NCBI RefSeq assembly: GCF_014023125.1 | Contig: NZ_CP048914.1 | Coordinates: forward strand, 1,640,698-1,704,697 | Source of the DNA: Candidatus Xianfuyuplasma coldseepsis | GTDB lineage: Bacteria > Bacillota_I > Bacilli_A > Izemoplasmatales > Izemoplasmataceae | Direction: 5' to 3' | DNA length: 64,000 bases | Shown: piece by piece, positions 45,418 through 53,659 of the stretch | Layout: the number at the start of each line of letters is the position of its first letter | Position numbering within the stretch: position 1 is the stretch's first letter | Notes under the pieces: model-generated | Told to the model about the DNA's origin: nothing | What the model saw: the letters and a program-made list of their open reading frames with translations, nothing else | The model's database searches: none | Program-made: the position numbers and the translations under genes

Positions 45418-45540
45418 TTATCGTCGTTTTTCGGATTCATAATCGAGGTAAACAGGTGTTTTTCCCAAAATACAAGGAATCGAATGAATCAACGGTGATG
45501 AATTGTTATTGTTTGATAGGGAGTGATGTTTGAATTTCAC
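45418..45540 (-). CDS. Possible 40-aa protein at the end of the XRE operon
   Basis: GTG start overlaps the TAG stop of the preceding gene (TAGTG), so it would be translated by coupling. The product (MKFKHHSLSNNNN then SIPCILGKTPVYLDYESEKRR at the end) has a well-formed, charged C-terminus and stops exactly before the bidirectional terminator. No separate ribosome binding site and no known family. Confidence 0.4.
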   Translation of the reverse strand: MKFKHHSLSNNNNSSPLIHSIPCILGKTPVYLDYESEKRR

Positions 45541-45935
45541 TATTCGGTATCTTGAAAGATTACTGATATATCGTCTTCTTCATCCGTGCCTTCTTCTTGG
45601 GCTTTTTGGACAAGATCGTCAAACATTTCTTTGATTTTGTCTTTTCCTAAGAAGGGGAGTAATACTTCTTGTTTGAATCCTTCGATTTTTCCGCTTTTGA
45701 CGTTTTCGTAAAGGGTGTTAAGAGCACTTTTACTTAAGAATGGTAGAGCGGCATAAATATCTTTGTTTCGTCCTTGTTTAATTAATTCTTGAACCAGTTC
45801 ATCAAGATTATCTCGGCCTAAGAATGGATAGACGACTGCAAGGGATATGCCTTTCACTTCACCAGATACTATTTTGTTTGCGAATTCTTTGATTTCTTCT
45901 TTGTCCATAAATGGTAATAATGCCATGAGTTTCAT
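45540..45935 (-). CDS. Four-repeat helical protein (131 aa), unknown
   Basis: Start 45935 follows AAGGAGGAAGCT; the frame is open far upstream but into the XRE gene. The protein is four repeats of about 28 residues, each beginning with a variant of LLPFLxKxxI (LLPFMDKEEI, VYPFLGRDNL, ALPFLSKSAL, LLPFLGKDKI) followed by a helix, and an acidic end (EEGTDEEDD). It lies ten bases after an XRE regulator and is surely in its operon. Cytosolic. Function unknown; such repeats often accompany XRE genes in Firmicutes. Confidence 0.7.
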   Translation of the reverse strand: MKLMALLPFMDKEEIKEFANKIVSGEVKGISLAVVYPFLGRDNLDELVQELIKQGRNKDIYAALPFLSKSALNTLYENVKSGKIEGFKQEVLLPFLGKDKIKEMFDDLVQKAQEEGTDEEDDISVIFQDTE

Positions 45936-45945
45936 AGCTTCCTCC

Positions 45946-46527
45946 TTATAAATGAATGTGATAGTTGGGCATTTTATAGGGGTAATGCCCTTCGGTGTAT
46001 TTACTGTGTACAAGACGTTGCTCTTGATCCGATAATTGCATGTAAATGGAGCGAAGGTCGTAATCGAGCTTTCCACTGAGGATTACGCTCAACAGATACG
46101 TGCGTTCGGGATGATTTAAGTAGTGCCAGATGTCTTTGACGGTTAGTTCATCGGGATGATGAATTAAGTGCTGGACGATACGAAGTCGCTCTGGTTTGGT
46201 TAAGCGATAGAAGATGTGATCAAGATCTTCAGGCTTCGTAGTGCTTTGCAAGAACTTGGAGATGACAATATGACGGGGATATGATTCAAATAAATCATCG
46301 TAGTCATTGTCGTTGATTTCCGTATCATTTAATAACTCGTCAATCGATATGTGGAACAACTTGGTGAGTTCGTAGAGAATGTCGATGTTCGGCATACTCT
46401 TTCCTTTTTCCCATTTGCTGACGGCTTGATGGGTAACATACAAGGTTTCAGCGAGGTCATGTTGGGTCATGTTGTGTTGATTTCGATAGGTGGCAATTTT
46501 ACTGCCAATCTGCATTAAGTCGAGCAT
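45946..46527 (-). CDS. XRE-family transcriptional regulator (193 aa)
   Basis: N-terminal Cro/C1-type HTH (MTQHDLAETLYVTHQAVSKW, MPNIDILYELTKLF) followed by about 120 residues of helical domain of unknown type. Start 46527 follows GGAGG by six bases. It leads the small minus-strand operon with the four-repeat protein. Confidence 0.88.
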   Translation of the reverse strand: MLDLMQIGSKIATYRNQHNMTQHDLAETLYVTHQAVSKWEKGKSMPNIDILYELTKLFHISIDELLNDTEINDNDYDDLFESYPRHIVISKFLQSTTKPEDLDHIFYRLTKPERLRIVQHLIHHPDELTVKDIWHYLNHPERTYLLSVILSGKLDYDLRSIYMQLSDQEQRLVHSKYTEGHYPYKMPNYHIHL

Positions 46528-46670
46528 CTTCAACCTCCTTTACACTTTCATTCTACTAAGGACGATAAATAACTTCAAGCAACTGCTGGTTGCATTGAAA
46601 AAAAACGAGAAAACATAGGCTTCTTATAGCCGTTTTATGATATAATAAAAATCACATGGAGGGGTTTACT

Positions 46671-48512
46671 ATGACACACATTAAAAACTATAAATCCTAT
46701 ATGTATGTAATCGCGTATCTGATGTTGTTGCGCGTTGTTTTATTGTTTACTGTTGGAATGGACTTGCGACCGATGGGATTACTATATGACCTTGTTGTCA
46801 TGATGTTTTGGGTAGGTATGATTGCCTATTTCATCAGTAACATCACCGGGTTAAAAGTGTATTATATATTTGTTGTTCTATTTGGAACCGTGTTTGCGAT
46901 TGTCGATAGTGTATATTTTGATTATTTTGGTGTCATTTTCGCGAGAAGTAGTGCCAGTGGTATCAAATGGCTTCAAGAAGGAAATACACTCGAATACAAC
47001 ATTCAAATTCCCCTTGTTACTTATTTGATTACCCCGCTATTGATTGGTGTGATCTACCTTATTATAACAAATAAGAAAAAAGATGTCTTTCGTTTTAAAG
47101 AAATGGCGGTTTTAGCGACGATATTTGTCTTGCAAGTTGGATTGTTCCTGTTTTGGGGAAATCAATCCTTTGACACCAAACTCGATTACTACCGCAGTGA
47201 TGCCTTTTTGTTTGAAACGATGCACGATCGCATCTTATATAGTGAGAAGTATGGATACTATAATTACCATTTACTGGATTTAACGCGGATTCGTCCCAAG
47301 GCGGATCCTGCAGCAATGGTTCAAGAAGTCGATGAATATTTCGCTTCATTGCCAAATCATACAACCAACGATTATTCCGATATCTACAGTGGGTACAATG
47401 TCATCAATATTGTGGGAGAAACATTGGAAACGAGGTTTATTGATGAAACATTGACGCCACATCTCTATTTGATGCAGCAAAATGGGATGGTCTTTGATAA
47501 CTACTTCACTACCGTCTTCCAACAAGGGGCAACTTGTAATAGCGAATACATGAGTATTACTGGTCTATCTGCGATCACAACCAATGACTGGAGTAGTAAT
47601 ATTTGTGATGCCTATAGTGAGAATATCTATCCGTATTCGATGCCATCACAACTACGAGATCAAGGGTACAATACCTATTATTTCCATAGTGGATACGAAT
47701 GGTTTTATAACCGCAAAACAATGATACCCAATTATGGATATGAAACGGTGAAGTTTCAAGAAGATATTTATAATCTAGGCTATACTGAAGATGATTTCTA
47801 TGACCGCTTCGATACCGACATGATGTTATTTGTTGACGAGTATCTCAAGTACGATCAACCGTTCTTGATGACCCTGCTAACCTACTCGATGCATGGTGCC
47901 TATAATCAAGAAGAATTTGAAATCCATCGCGATCAACTTGATGCCGCATATCCAGATAATGAATTTGATCCAGAAATTGAGAATTACATGTTGAAATTGA
48001 TTGAGTTCGATACATTAATCGGTGATCTAATGGATAAACTGGATGAAGAAGGAGAACTGGATAACACATTATTTGTTGTCTATCCCGATCATTATCCATA
48101 TATGATGAACTACGATACTTATACCGAGTATATTGACGTAATCGATGACTTTCATGAAGTGATGCGCCAAGAGTTGATTATCTATGCAACCGACATGACA
48201 GGAGACGTTATCCACACTACGGGTAGTCAAATTGACGTCACTCCAACAATTATGAATATGATTAACAGCAGTTCAAACTTTCGTTACTTCATGGGGACCG
48301 ATCTTCTTAGTACCGATGAAAACTACGTGATTTTTGCGGATCTTGTTATTACCGATGGAACCAATACATTATACTTGGATGAATCGGTAGAAGGTGATGA
48401 CGATCAATTATCCACATTGGAACAAGCTCTGATGGACCGGATTACGATGTTAGAAATACAAAAAGATCTTCTCAACAGCGATTATTTTGCTTACAAAGAG
48501 GAATTCGAATAA
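46671..48512 (+). CDS. LTA synthase-like membrane sulfatase-fold protein
   Basis: 613 aa. Five N-terminal TM helices (about residues 10-165), then a large extracellular AlkP/sulfatase domain. Expected active-site elements: VINIVGETLETRF (first metal Glu), QGATCNSEY with the Thr nucleophile (usually GKTSDAE), and late FVVYPDHYPYM (metal Asp-His). The family transfers glycerol-phosphate from phosphatidylglycerol to glycolipid. The changed nucleophile context leaves the exact substrate open. Start 46671 follows GGAGGGG. Stands alone next to the tRNA-Arg locus. Confidence 0.82.
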   Translation: MTHIKNYKSYMYVIAYLMLLRVVLLFTVGMDLRPMGLLYDLVVMMFWVGMIAYFISNITGLKVYYIFVVLFGTVFAIVDSVYFDYFGVIFARSSASGIKWLQEGNTLEYNIQIPLVTYLITPLLIGVIYLIITNKKKDVFRFKEMAVLATIFVLQVGLFLFWGNQSFDTKLDYYRSDAFLFETMHDRILYSEKYGYYNYHLLDLTRIRPKADPAAMVQEVDEYFASLPNHTTNDYSDIYSGYNVINIVGETLETRFIDETLTPHLYLMQQNGMVFDNYFTTVFQQGATCNSEYMSITGLSAITTNDWSSNICDAYSENIYPYSMPSQLRDQGYNTYYFHSGYEWFYNRKTMIPNYGYETVKFQEDIYNLGYTEDDFYDRFDTDMMLFVDEYLKYDQPFLMTLLTYSMHGAYNQEEFEIHRDQLDAAYPDNEFDPEIENYMLKLIEFDTLIGDLMDKLDEEGELDNTLFVVYPDHYPYMMNYDTYTEYIDVIDDFHEVMRQELIIYATDMTGDVIHTTGSQIDVTPTIMNMINSSSNFRYFMGTDLLSTDENYVIFADLVITDGTNTLYLDESVEGDDDQLSTLEQALMDRITMLEIQKDLLNSDYFAYKEEFE

Positions 48513-48579
48513 ACACATTATTGAATGGTTTGTCCTTTACAAACCGACGGCGTTATATTATAATTATTAACGCTGAAAT

Positions 48580-48656
<77 letters not shown>

Positions 48657-48669
48657 TTTGAACTTAACT

Positions 48670-48690
48670 AAGCCCTTTTGGGCTTTTTTA
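48670..48690 (+). terminator. Terminator after tRNA-Arg
   Basis: AAGCCC/GGGCTT stem followed by TTTT. It belongs to the inserted element (brought in with the tRNA 3' half). Confidence 0.85.
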
Positions 48691-48797
48691 TTTTTTATAT
48701 CACTCTTCGAGGCCGTAGGTGGGGGGGAGCAACGGCCTACATATGTCATTTACTATGGTGTGTTCATATGGTATAATTATTCAAGGGAAGTGATGTT

Positions 48798-49499
48798 ATG
48801 GACATAATTGTTTTTAAGAAAATTAACATATATCGGCAGGGTTTATTCATTGCTGCAATACTGTTCTTCGGATATGGAAGTTTAGTAACTGAAACGTATT
48901 TTATTACAGTTGTCTTGTTATTTATACTAGCCTATATCATATATACTGTTTATCTATTTATTAGAAAAACAACATATATGAAAATAAATAGTACTGAAAT
49001 ATCACATGGTATTATATATAAACAAAACATTCCAATTTCGGCTATTACTGACATTCAATACTTTGATGATAATGTTTTTGGCAAGAGACTGATTATTAGG
49101 TATAAATCAACACAACTAAGGCAATTATTACTCAGAAATGATTATAGTATGCCTTTAGAGGAAATTAACAACAAGTTAATTGAATTGTGTCGTGATAAAG
49201 TTGTTTTTGATGGTTCGATAATTAAGCAGAATAAAAAGGATAATCAAGGTCCTAAATATTTTGTAGTATTTTTCTTTTTACTTCAATTATTGCTAATTCC
49301 TTTTATATCTGATGCGAATCACTTAATAATAAGCAGTAAACTATATACAATTATTATTATTGGATTTACGATTGTTGGTATAGTCACACATTATATACTC
49401 TATAAGAGAAAAGACGAGAAATATATTTCACTGAAAATTGCCTTGATATCATGGATTATATTATTGTTGATATTGATTTCGTCGATGTTTATATACTAG
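48798..49499 (+). CDS. Membrane protein with PH-like middle domain (233 aa)
   Basis: Two N-terminal TM helices (about 16-56), a cytosolic stretch of about 85 residues with strand pattern like bacterial PH domains (YMKINSTEISHGIIYKQNI, ISAITDIQYFDDN), then four C-terminal helices. ATG after GGGAAGTGATGTT. First gene of the integrated element, next to the tRNA. AT-rich codon use. Function unknown; it may be cargo or an exclusion factor. Confidence 0.65.
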   Translation: MDIIVFKKINIYRQGLFIAAILFFGYGSLVTETYFITVVLLFILAYIIYTVYLFIRKTTYMKINSTEISHGIIYKQNIPISAITDIQYFDDNVFGKRLIIRYKSTQLRQLLLRNDYSMPLEEINNKLIELCRDKVVFDGSIIKQNKKDNQGPKYFVVFFFLLQLLLIPFISDANHLIISSKLYTIIIIGFTIVGIVTHYILYKRKDEKYISLKIALISWIILLLILISSMFIY

Positions 49500-49528
49500 T
49501 CTTAATTATTGATTATAAACTCATGAAT

Positions 49529-49552
49529 AAAGCCCCAATTAAGGGGCTTTTG
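49529..49552. terminator. Bidirectional terminator
   Basis: AAAGCCCC/GGGGCTTT hairpin between the membrane protein gene and the convergent recombinase gene. Confidence 0.9.
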
Positions 49553-50416
49553 TTATGCTCTGAGGCCAGATAGATAGTTAACTCGTTCATACTCCATACG
49601 GAGTTTTTCAGCGTTGATATGGAGGTATTTTTGAGTGGTTAGCAAGGTGGTATGACCTAGTAAGATTCTTAGTACTTCCATGTTTCCGTTTTTACTGACA
49701 AACTTGGTTGCGAATGTGTGTCTCCATTTATGAGGAGATATCGAGTATCTTGTTTTAATTTTCTGTTGGAGGTTCTGGCATATCTTTTGAACACGATCAA
49801 CCGATAATGGTTCTCTGGTTGTTAGGTTGATGAAGATATGAGAATCTATCTTTTGTCTTACAATGTATTGTGTGAGTAGTATTTGTGTTTCAGGGGAGTA
49901 GAACACATATCGGTCGACCTTTGTTTTTGTGGTTGTGACTAATATGGTACGAGTTTCAAAATCGAAGTTTTGGATTCGAAGCGATAGCAATTCACTAATG
50001 CGTAAACCAGTATCAAGGAGTAAATGGAACATGACTAGGTTTCGTAAGAACTCAGGGTATAAATCATTGTCTAGGTAATTGAATACCTTTTGTATGACAT
50101 TATCAGGTATAACCTTAATCATTTTCTTCTCTTCAGGGAGTTTATCGAACTTGACAATGATATCACATTCATTCTTCAAAATACGAAGTAATAGGCCGAT
50201 ATACTTGTTTATAGAGGCATTTGTTATCTTGTGGTTTCTATCTCTCAAAAAGAGAATGAAGTCGAGAATAAATGCTCTATCAATCAATTCACAATCGGTA
50301 TTGCCAAAGTAGTCTAATAAGGTTTTGGTTTTTCCTTTTGTGAATCGGTAGGTACCTTTTGATTTTGTGACTTGAATGTATTTCTCATATGATTTGATAG
50401 CCTGTTTTAATTTCAT
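49553..50416 (-). CDS. Tyrosine recombinase (integrase) of the element
   Basis: 287 aa. N-terminal SAM-like core-binding domain (about 1-95), then the catalytic domain with Arg139 in LLLDTGLRISELLSL, Lys164/166 in TTTKTKVDR, His229 and Arg232 in HKWRHTFATKF, His255 in LLGHTTLLTTQKYLHI and the nucleophile Tyr264. All six catalytic positions are present, so it is probably active. AAGGAGGTGCGAAC before the ATG. It is co-transcribed with rep, 12 bases downstream of it. XerC/D-like length without extensions. The obvious enzyme for recombining the tRNA-half sites. Confidence 0.93.
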   Translation of the reverse strand: MKLKQAIKSYEKYIQVTKSKGTYRFTKGKTKTLLDYFGNTDCELIDRAFILDFILFLRDRNHKITNASINKYIGLLLRILKNECDIIVKFDKLPEEKKMIKVIPDNVIQKVFNYLDNDLYPEFLRNLVMFHLLLDTGLRISELLSLRIQNFDFETRTILVTTTKTKVDRYVFYSPETQILLTQYIVRQKIDSHIFINLTTREPLSVDRVQKICQNLQQKIKTRYSISPHKWRHTFATKFVSKNGNMEVLRILLGHTTLLTTQKYLHINAEKLRMEYERVNYLSGLRA

Positions 50417-50428
50417 GTTCGCACCTCC

Positions 50429-51337
50429 TTAGAATAGATTTTTGATTTCTTCTTGGTCTTTGTCAAATTGCTTGATTTGTTCGAGGTTTCCACAGAGAGC
50501 GATTCGTCTGTCGAATGCTCTCATGGTGCTTGGGTGTTCCTCGCGAACATTGGCATATTGTTGTTTGTAGTCCCAATTACTGACAATGTAAACTTCTGTA
50601 TAACAAGCGACTTTATCACCATAACGAGCAGGTAGTCGCATGGGGTAGCCGTCTAGATAATTGAGCATTTGTTCGACTGGGAGAGAACTGCGAAACTCTT
50701 CGAATACAATGACTGGTTCTCCCTTGTAGCCGTCGAATGGGTGTTTGTAGTTGGAGACTCGATAGACATTCTGATAGCCGTATTTTTCCATGATGTAGCG
50801 AGTTTTTCCGACTCCTGGTTCATCTACTAAATATCTCGCACAAATCTCTCGAAATGTTTCTTTGAACTGTTCTTCCAAGTGTTCTTGCATGGTATTGTTG
50901 ATATTGGTTCGATATCGAATGTATTGGCTTGAATAGGTCTCTTTTATCTCTCTTATGGAGTAGCCTTCCTTTATCATGGAGTAAATATCTTCTAGATCAC
51001 TGCGTTTACCTTGTTGGGGTAATTCACCAGATATGACAACCTCTGATATTCTGGTATCTTCTTTGGTACAATAATCACTTGCTTGTTTGGGTGTACCTTG
51101 CATATACTCTATATGAGCCTTTGGAAATAGTTTCTTTATGGTCTCAAATGATTTGGCATTCTCGAAACTGATATATATTTGATGATGTTGGGTTCCGTTT
51201 TTTCCTTCCTCCAACTGAAAAGCAGTATATTTGAATCCTTTGATGTTTTCGATATACTTCAATAATTCTTCATTTGTCATTGGCTTTTCTTCTTTATAGT
51301 TGTTAGTTAACAGCCAATTTCTATTCCTTTTTTTCAC
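50429..51337 (-). CDS. CRESS-type replication initiator (HUH nuclease + SF3 helicase)
   Basis: 302 aa, the domain order of circovirus-like Rep proteins. HUH part: motif I NWLLTNN (7-13), motif II GTQHHQIYISF with His51/His52, motif III DYCTK with nicking Tyr89 and Lys92. Helicase part: Walker A DEPGVGKT (172-179), Walker B VIVFEEF (209-215), motif C IVSN (Asn254), and an Arg-rich AFDRRIAL. All catalytic residues are intact. GTG start with AAGGTGA six bases upstream. Related Reps occur on bacterial CRESS plasmids, including those of phytoplasmas; they nick the origin and drive rolling-circle replication. Confidence 0.93.
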   Translation of the reverse strand: MKKRNRNWLLTNNYKEEKPMTNEELLKYIENIKGFKYTAFQLEEGKNGTQHHQIYISFENAKSFETIKKLFPKAHIEYMQGTPKQASDYCTKEDTRISEVVISGELPQQGKRSDLEDIYSMIKEGYSIREIKETYSSQYIRYRTNINNTMQEHLEEQFKETFREICARYLVDEPGVGKTRYIMEKYGYQNVYRVSNYKHPFDGYKGEPVIVFEEFRSSLPVEQMLNYLDGYPMRLPARYGDKVACYTEVYIVSNWDYKQQYANVREEHPSTMRAFDRRIALCGNLEQIKQFDKDQEEIKNLF

Positions 51338-51367
51338 TTTCTATCACCTTACTTTTTGCACAGAAGT

Positions 51368-51395
51368 GTGTAAAGGGTAATACTAGCCTTTACAC
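51368..51395 (-). other. Rolling-circle origin hairpin with TAGTATTAC nonamer
   Basis: Perfect nine-base stem GTGTAAAGG/CCTTTACAC. On the rep strand the ten-base loop reads CTAGTATTAC, containing TAGTATTAC, the nonamer nicked in circovirus and other CRESS origins. It sits 31 bases upstream of the rep start. Stem, loop, strand and place all fit a working origin. Confidence 0.9.
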
Positions 51396-51461
51396 GTGGT
51401 TTCGGGTGGTGGCTACCCTGCGGGACGCAGCCGACCACACCTCACCACCAAACCGTACACG

Positions 51462-51543
51462 GTGTACCAATACGGAACACCTCATACTACCATTATAGTG
51501 TACCAATACGGAACTGTCAAGAAAAAGGTTCCATTTCGGAACC
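51462..51543. promoter_or_regulatory. Repeated operator-like sites between rep and xre
   Basis: Two identical 17-bp direct repeats, GTGTACCAATACGGAAC at 51462-51478 and 51498-51514 (36 bp apart), plus a palindrome GGTTCC-atttc-GGAACC at 51527-51543 that shares the CGGAAC core. The palindrome overlaps the -35 region for TATAAT at 51552. They are likely binding sites of the adjacent XRE protein or Rep iterons. Around 51410-51475 there are further small palindromes (CTGCG/CGCAG, GTACAC-G-GTGTAC). Confidence 0.6.
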
Positions 51544-51576
51544 CCTTATTGTATAATTGTATTGGAGGTGCTAATT

Positions 51577-52104
51577 ATGAATGTTCCACACGCCATGAAA
51601 GAACTACGATTGAAAAAGAAGAAGTCTCAGAAAGATATAGCAAAAGTACTAGGAATCACAAGACCTGCATATGTACGATATGAAACTGGAAATAGAGAGC
51701 CTGGTTTGAAAGTTATCTCCGAATTAGCAGAATATTACAATGTTCCTCCTAGTGTGTTCTTTATTTCAGATGTGAAAGGATTCAATATTGATAAAGAGCA
51801 GAACATCGATAAACTGTATCAGTTTTTTCAACTAAGACTGTACGACATGGACAATCTAACTTTCTTATTTCGTGCAAGACTCATGGAACAACAAGAGAAG
51901 TTTGCCTATGATAAACAAAATGATGTTTCCGAGAAACGATTTAAGGATTTTGTCAAAGCACTTGAACAAATCCATAATGATCTAGAACGAGTGAAGGCAA
52001 GATTACTACCAGTATTTATGCCAAGAAGTTTTGATGATGTTTTGAAAGAACCGAAATTACGATTTGAAGAGTATAAGGAATGGGCTAGAAGAATAACAAG
52101 TTAG
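51577..52104 (+). CDS. XRE-family regulator of the element
   Basis: 175 aa. HTH at residues about 5-60 (MKELRLKKKKSQKDIAKVLG, RPAYVRYETGNREPGLKVIS) and a helical C-terminal domain (about 75-170) that looks like a dimerisation or sensing part. Start at 51577 has GGAGGT eight bases upstream; the longer frame from a TTG at 51562 has none. It is divergent from rep, with operator-like repeats in between, so it probably decides between quiet integration and replication. Confidence 0.88.
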   Translation: MNVPHAMKELRLKKKKSQKDIAKVLGITRPAYVRYETGNREPGLKVISELAEYYNVPPSVFFISDVKGFNIDKEQNIDKLYQFFQLRLYDMDNLTFLFRARLMEQQEKFAYDKQNDVSEKRFKDFVKALEQIHNDLERVKARLLPVFMPRSFDDVLKEPKLRFEEYKEWARRITS

Positions 52105-52124
52105 TACTCAATGGGAGGGGTATA

Positions 52125-52259
52125 ATGCCAACATGGAAGAAACTAGCGATAATTTCACTTGTTATCGCGACATTAATACTCATATTTCAAGATTACAATA
52201 AAGGCTTCATATATCTAGGGGCATTTTCACTGGTCTCCTATGTGATATATCAAATTTGA
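52125..52259 (+). CDS. 44-aa double-helix membrane peptide
   Basis: MPTWKK then a hydrophobic helix (about 7-21), a DYNKG turn and a second helix (28-43). GGGAGGGG six bases before the ATG. Sits between xre and the 212-aa membrane protein. Too short for a family call. Confidence 0.55.
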   Translation: MPTWKKLAIISLVIATLILIFQDYNKGFIYLGAFSLVSYVIYQI

Positions 52260-52274
52260 GGGGGGGATGTTAAA

Positions 52275-52913
52275 ATGAATAAGTTTATCCGAAAACACTT
52301 TCTAACAACTATTTTATTCACATTGCTTATGTTCTACATTGTCAATATGAGTATTCAAGTTTATAGAGGTTATCAATTTGGAGAGATTGGTGATAATGTA
52401 TCAGTCGATTATAGACCACCCGTATTAAATCCGATGATAGTTGAGGGACTATCAGATGAGTTTATTGTCGCTTTCGATGTTACAAAGGATGTTGCATTTT
52501 TCTTTGATAAGGAAGGGATTTTAATCGATGTTTTTCGATTAGATTCTGCGGGAAGTGTTGAACTAGTTGATTACAATGATGACACACACGAGTTAACAGT
52601 TTATTACAATAGACGTCAAATATTTTATGTAATTGATTCGAGTGGAACTGTTATTGATTTATATGATGGTATACGACCGAGAAATCTACCGCAGAAAACA
52701 ACATGCACAGTGTTAAATGATAAAGAGTATTGTATGAATCATTATTTCTTTTTCATACGTTTAACTGTTGAAAAAGAATCAGCCACATCGATATTTTCTT
52801 CCTGGACATATGTAATAATTGGAACAGTTCTTTTTGTAATTGCCGGGATAATAGATAGAAATAGTTCTGAGTTATTTACGGAAGACAATAGTGAGAAATA
52901 TGAGTCGACTTAG
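52275..52913 (+). CDS. Membrane protein with extracytoplasmic domain (212 aa)
   Basis: TM helix near the N-terminus (about 10-30), an extracytoplasmic beta-rich domain of about 140 residues with a Cys pair (TTCTVLNDKEYC), then a second TM helix (about 175-195) and a short tail. Ends 33 bases before the first tRNA-half copy. Unknown function; cargo of the CRESS element. Confidence 0.65.
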   Translation: MNKFIRKHFLTTILFTLLMFYIVNMSIQVYRGYQFGEIGDNVSVDYRPPVLNPMIVEGLSDEFIVAFDVTKDVAFFFDKEGILIDVFRLDSAGSVELVDYNDDTHELTVYYNRRQIFYVIDSSGTVIDLYDGIRPRNLPQKTTCTVLNDKEYCMNHYFFFIRLTVEKESATSIFSSWTYVIIGTVLFVIAGIIDRNSSELFTEDNSEKYEST

Positions 52914-52945
52914 CAAATCTCAGAGACAAAACAGGGGCCAATATT

Positions 52946-52991
52946 ACTTCTAAGCCGTCGGTCGGGGGTTCGAATCCCTCCCGGAATGCCA
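52946..52991 (+). repeat. tRNA-half attachment copy 1 (45/46 identical)
   Basis: Anticodon loop through CCA of tRNA-Arg, identical over 45 bp (52947-52991). Marks the right end of the CRESS element and the left end of the next unit. Lacks the 5' half, so it is not a tRNA gene. Confidence 0.95.
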
Positions 52992-53001
52992 GTAGAAATT
53001 T

Positions 53002-53027
53002 AAATCCCTTGCCTAAGGGATTTTTTA
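53002..53027 (+). terminator. Terminator of unit 1
   Basis: AAATCCCTT/AAGGGATTT stem with T-run, directly after the tRNA-half copy. Confidence 0.85.
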
Positions 53028-53107
53028 TTTTGAGTATGTTATTCCAAGAGAGGAGGGACCAACGGTGTGATTTTATGATATAATAATACATAAGGGGGAA
53101 TTTACAC

Positions 53108-53425
53108 ATGTTATTACAAAAGAGAGTTAGCATTATTTCACTTGTATGGAGTTTATCATTTTTACTATTAATTGCACTGCAATTTCTTGCACAGGAATTT
53201 GACTTTTCATTGTATTTCATTATTAGACCATTTGAGTTTCTTTTTGGGTGGCCATTATATATTTTCATTTTTGTTTCGTTTATAATAACTGGAATAAAAT
53301 GTCTGATTGATATGAATCGTGAGAATTTCAAGTACTTCATTTATACTTGTATTTCAGGGACATTGGTTGTTGGTGTAATAGTAGCATTAATTGTGATGTT
53401 AGGAGATGCATTGGCAAATTTTTAA
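53108..53425 (+). CDS. Small membrane protein (105 aa), single-gene unit
   Basis: Three hydrophobic helices (about 12-30, 42-66, 78-100), basic loops. A TATAAT-type -10 and AAGGGGG lie upstream. It is the only gene in a 503-bp unit bounded by two essentially perfect tRNA-half copies. Confidence 0.7.
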   Translation: MLLQKRVSIISLVWSLSFLLLIALQFLAQEFDFSLYFIIRPFEFLFGWPLYIFIFVSFIITGIKCLIDMNRENFKYFIYTCISGTLVVGVIVALIVMLGDALANF

Positions 53426-53448
53426 TGATATATTACAGGGGGTATATT

Positions 53449-53494
53449 CCTTCTAAGCCGTCGGTCGGGGGTTCGAATCCCTCCCGGAATGCCA
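53449..53494 (+). repeat. tRNA-half attachment copy 2 (46/46 identical)
   Basis: Identical to 48611-48656 of the tRNA. Preceded by TATATTC, a shorter version of the GATATTC that precedes copies 3 and 5. Confidence 0.95.
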
Positions 53495-53659
53495 GTTAAA
53501 AACGAAATAGTTAAGCCATTTAAGGTTTAGCTATTTTTATATCCTTATTAAGGAAAGAAAAGTACAAAAACTTTCCTTGAAGACTTGACGTGTAAAATAT
53601 AACATGCTATTATATGAATAAGGAAAAAAAAGTAAAAATATTTTTCTCGAGGTGATAAC

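Noticed and set aside
45421-45533. Plus-strand frame overlapping the end of feoB
   Set aside because: It starts inside feoB in another frame and passes through the terminator hairpin; the minus-strand 40-aa frame is more plausible.
51396-51576. Plus-strand frame through the origin region (about 95 codons)
   Set aside because: It crosses palindromes and operators and runs out of frame into xre; amino-acid make-up is not protein-like.
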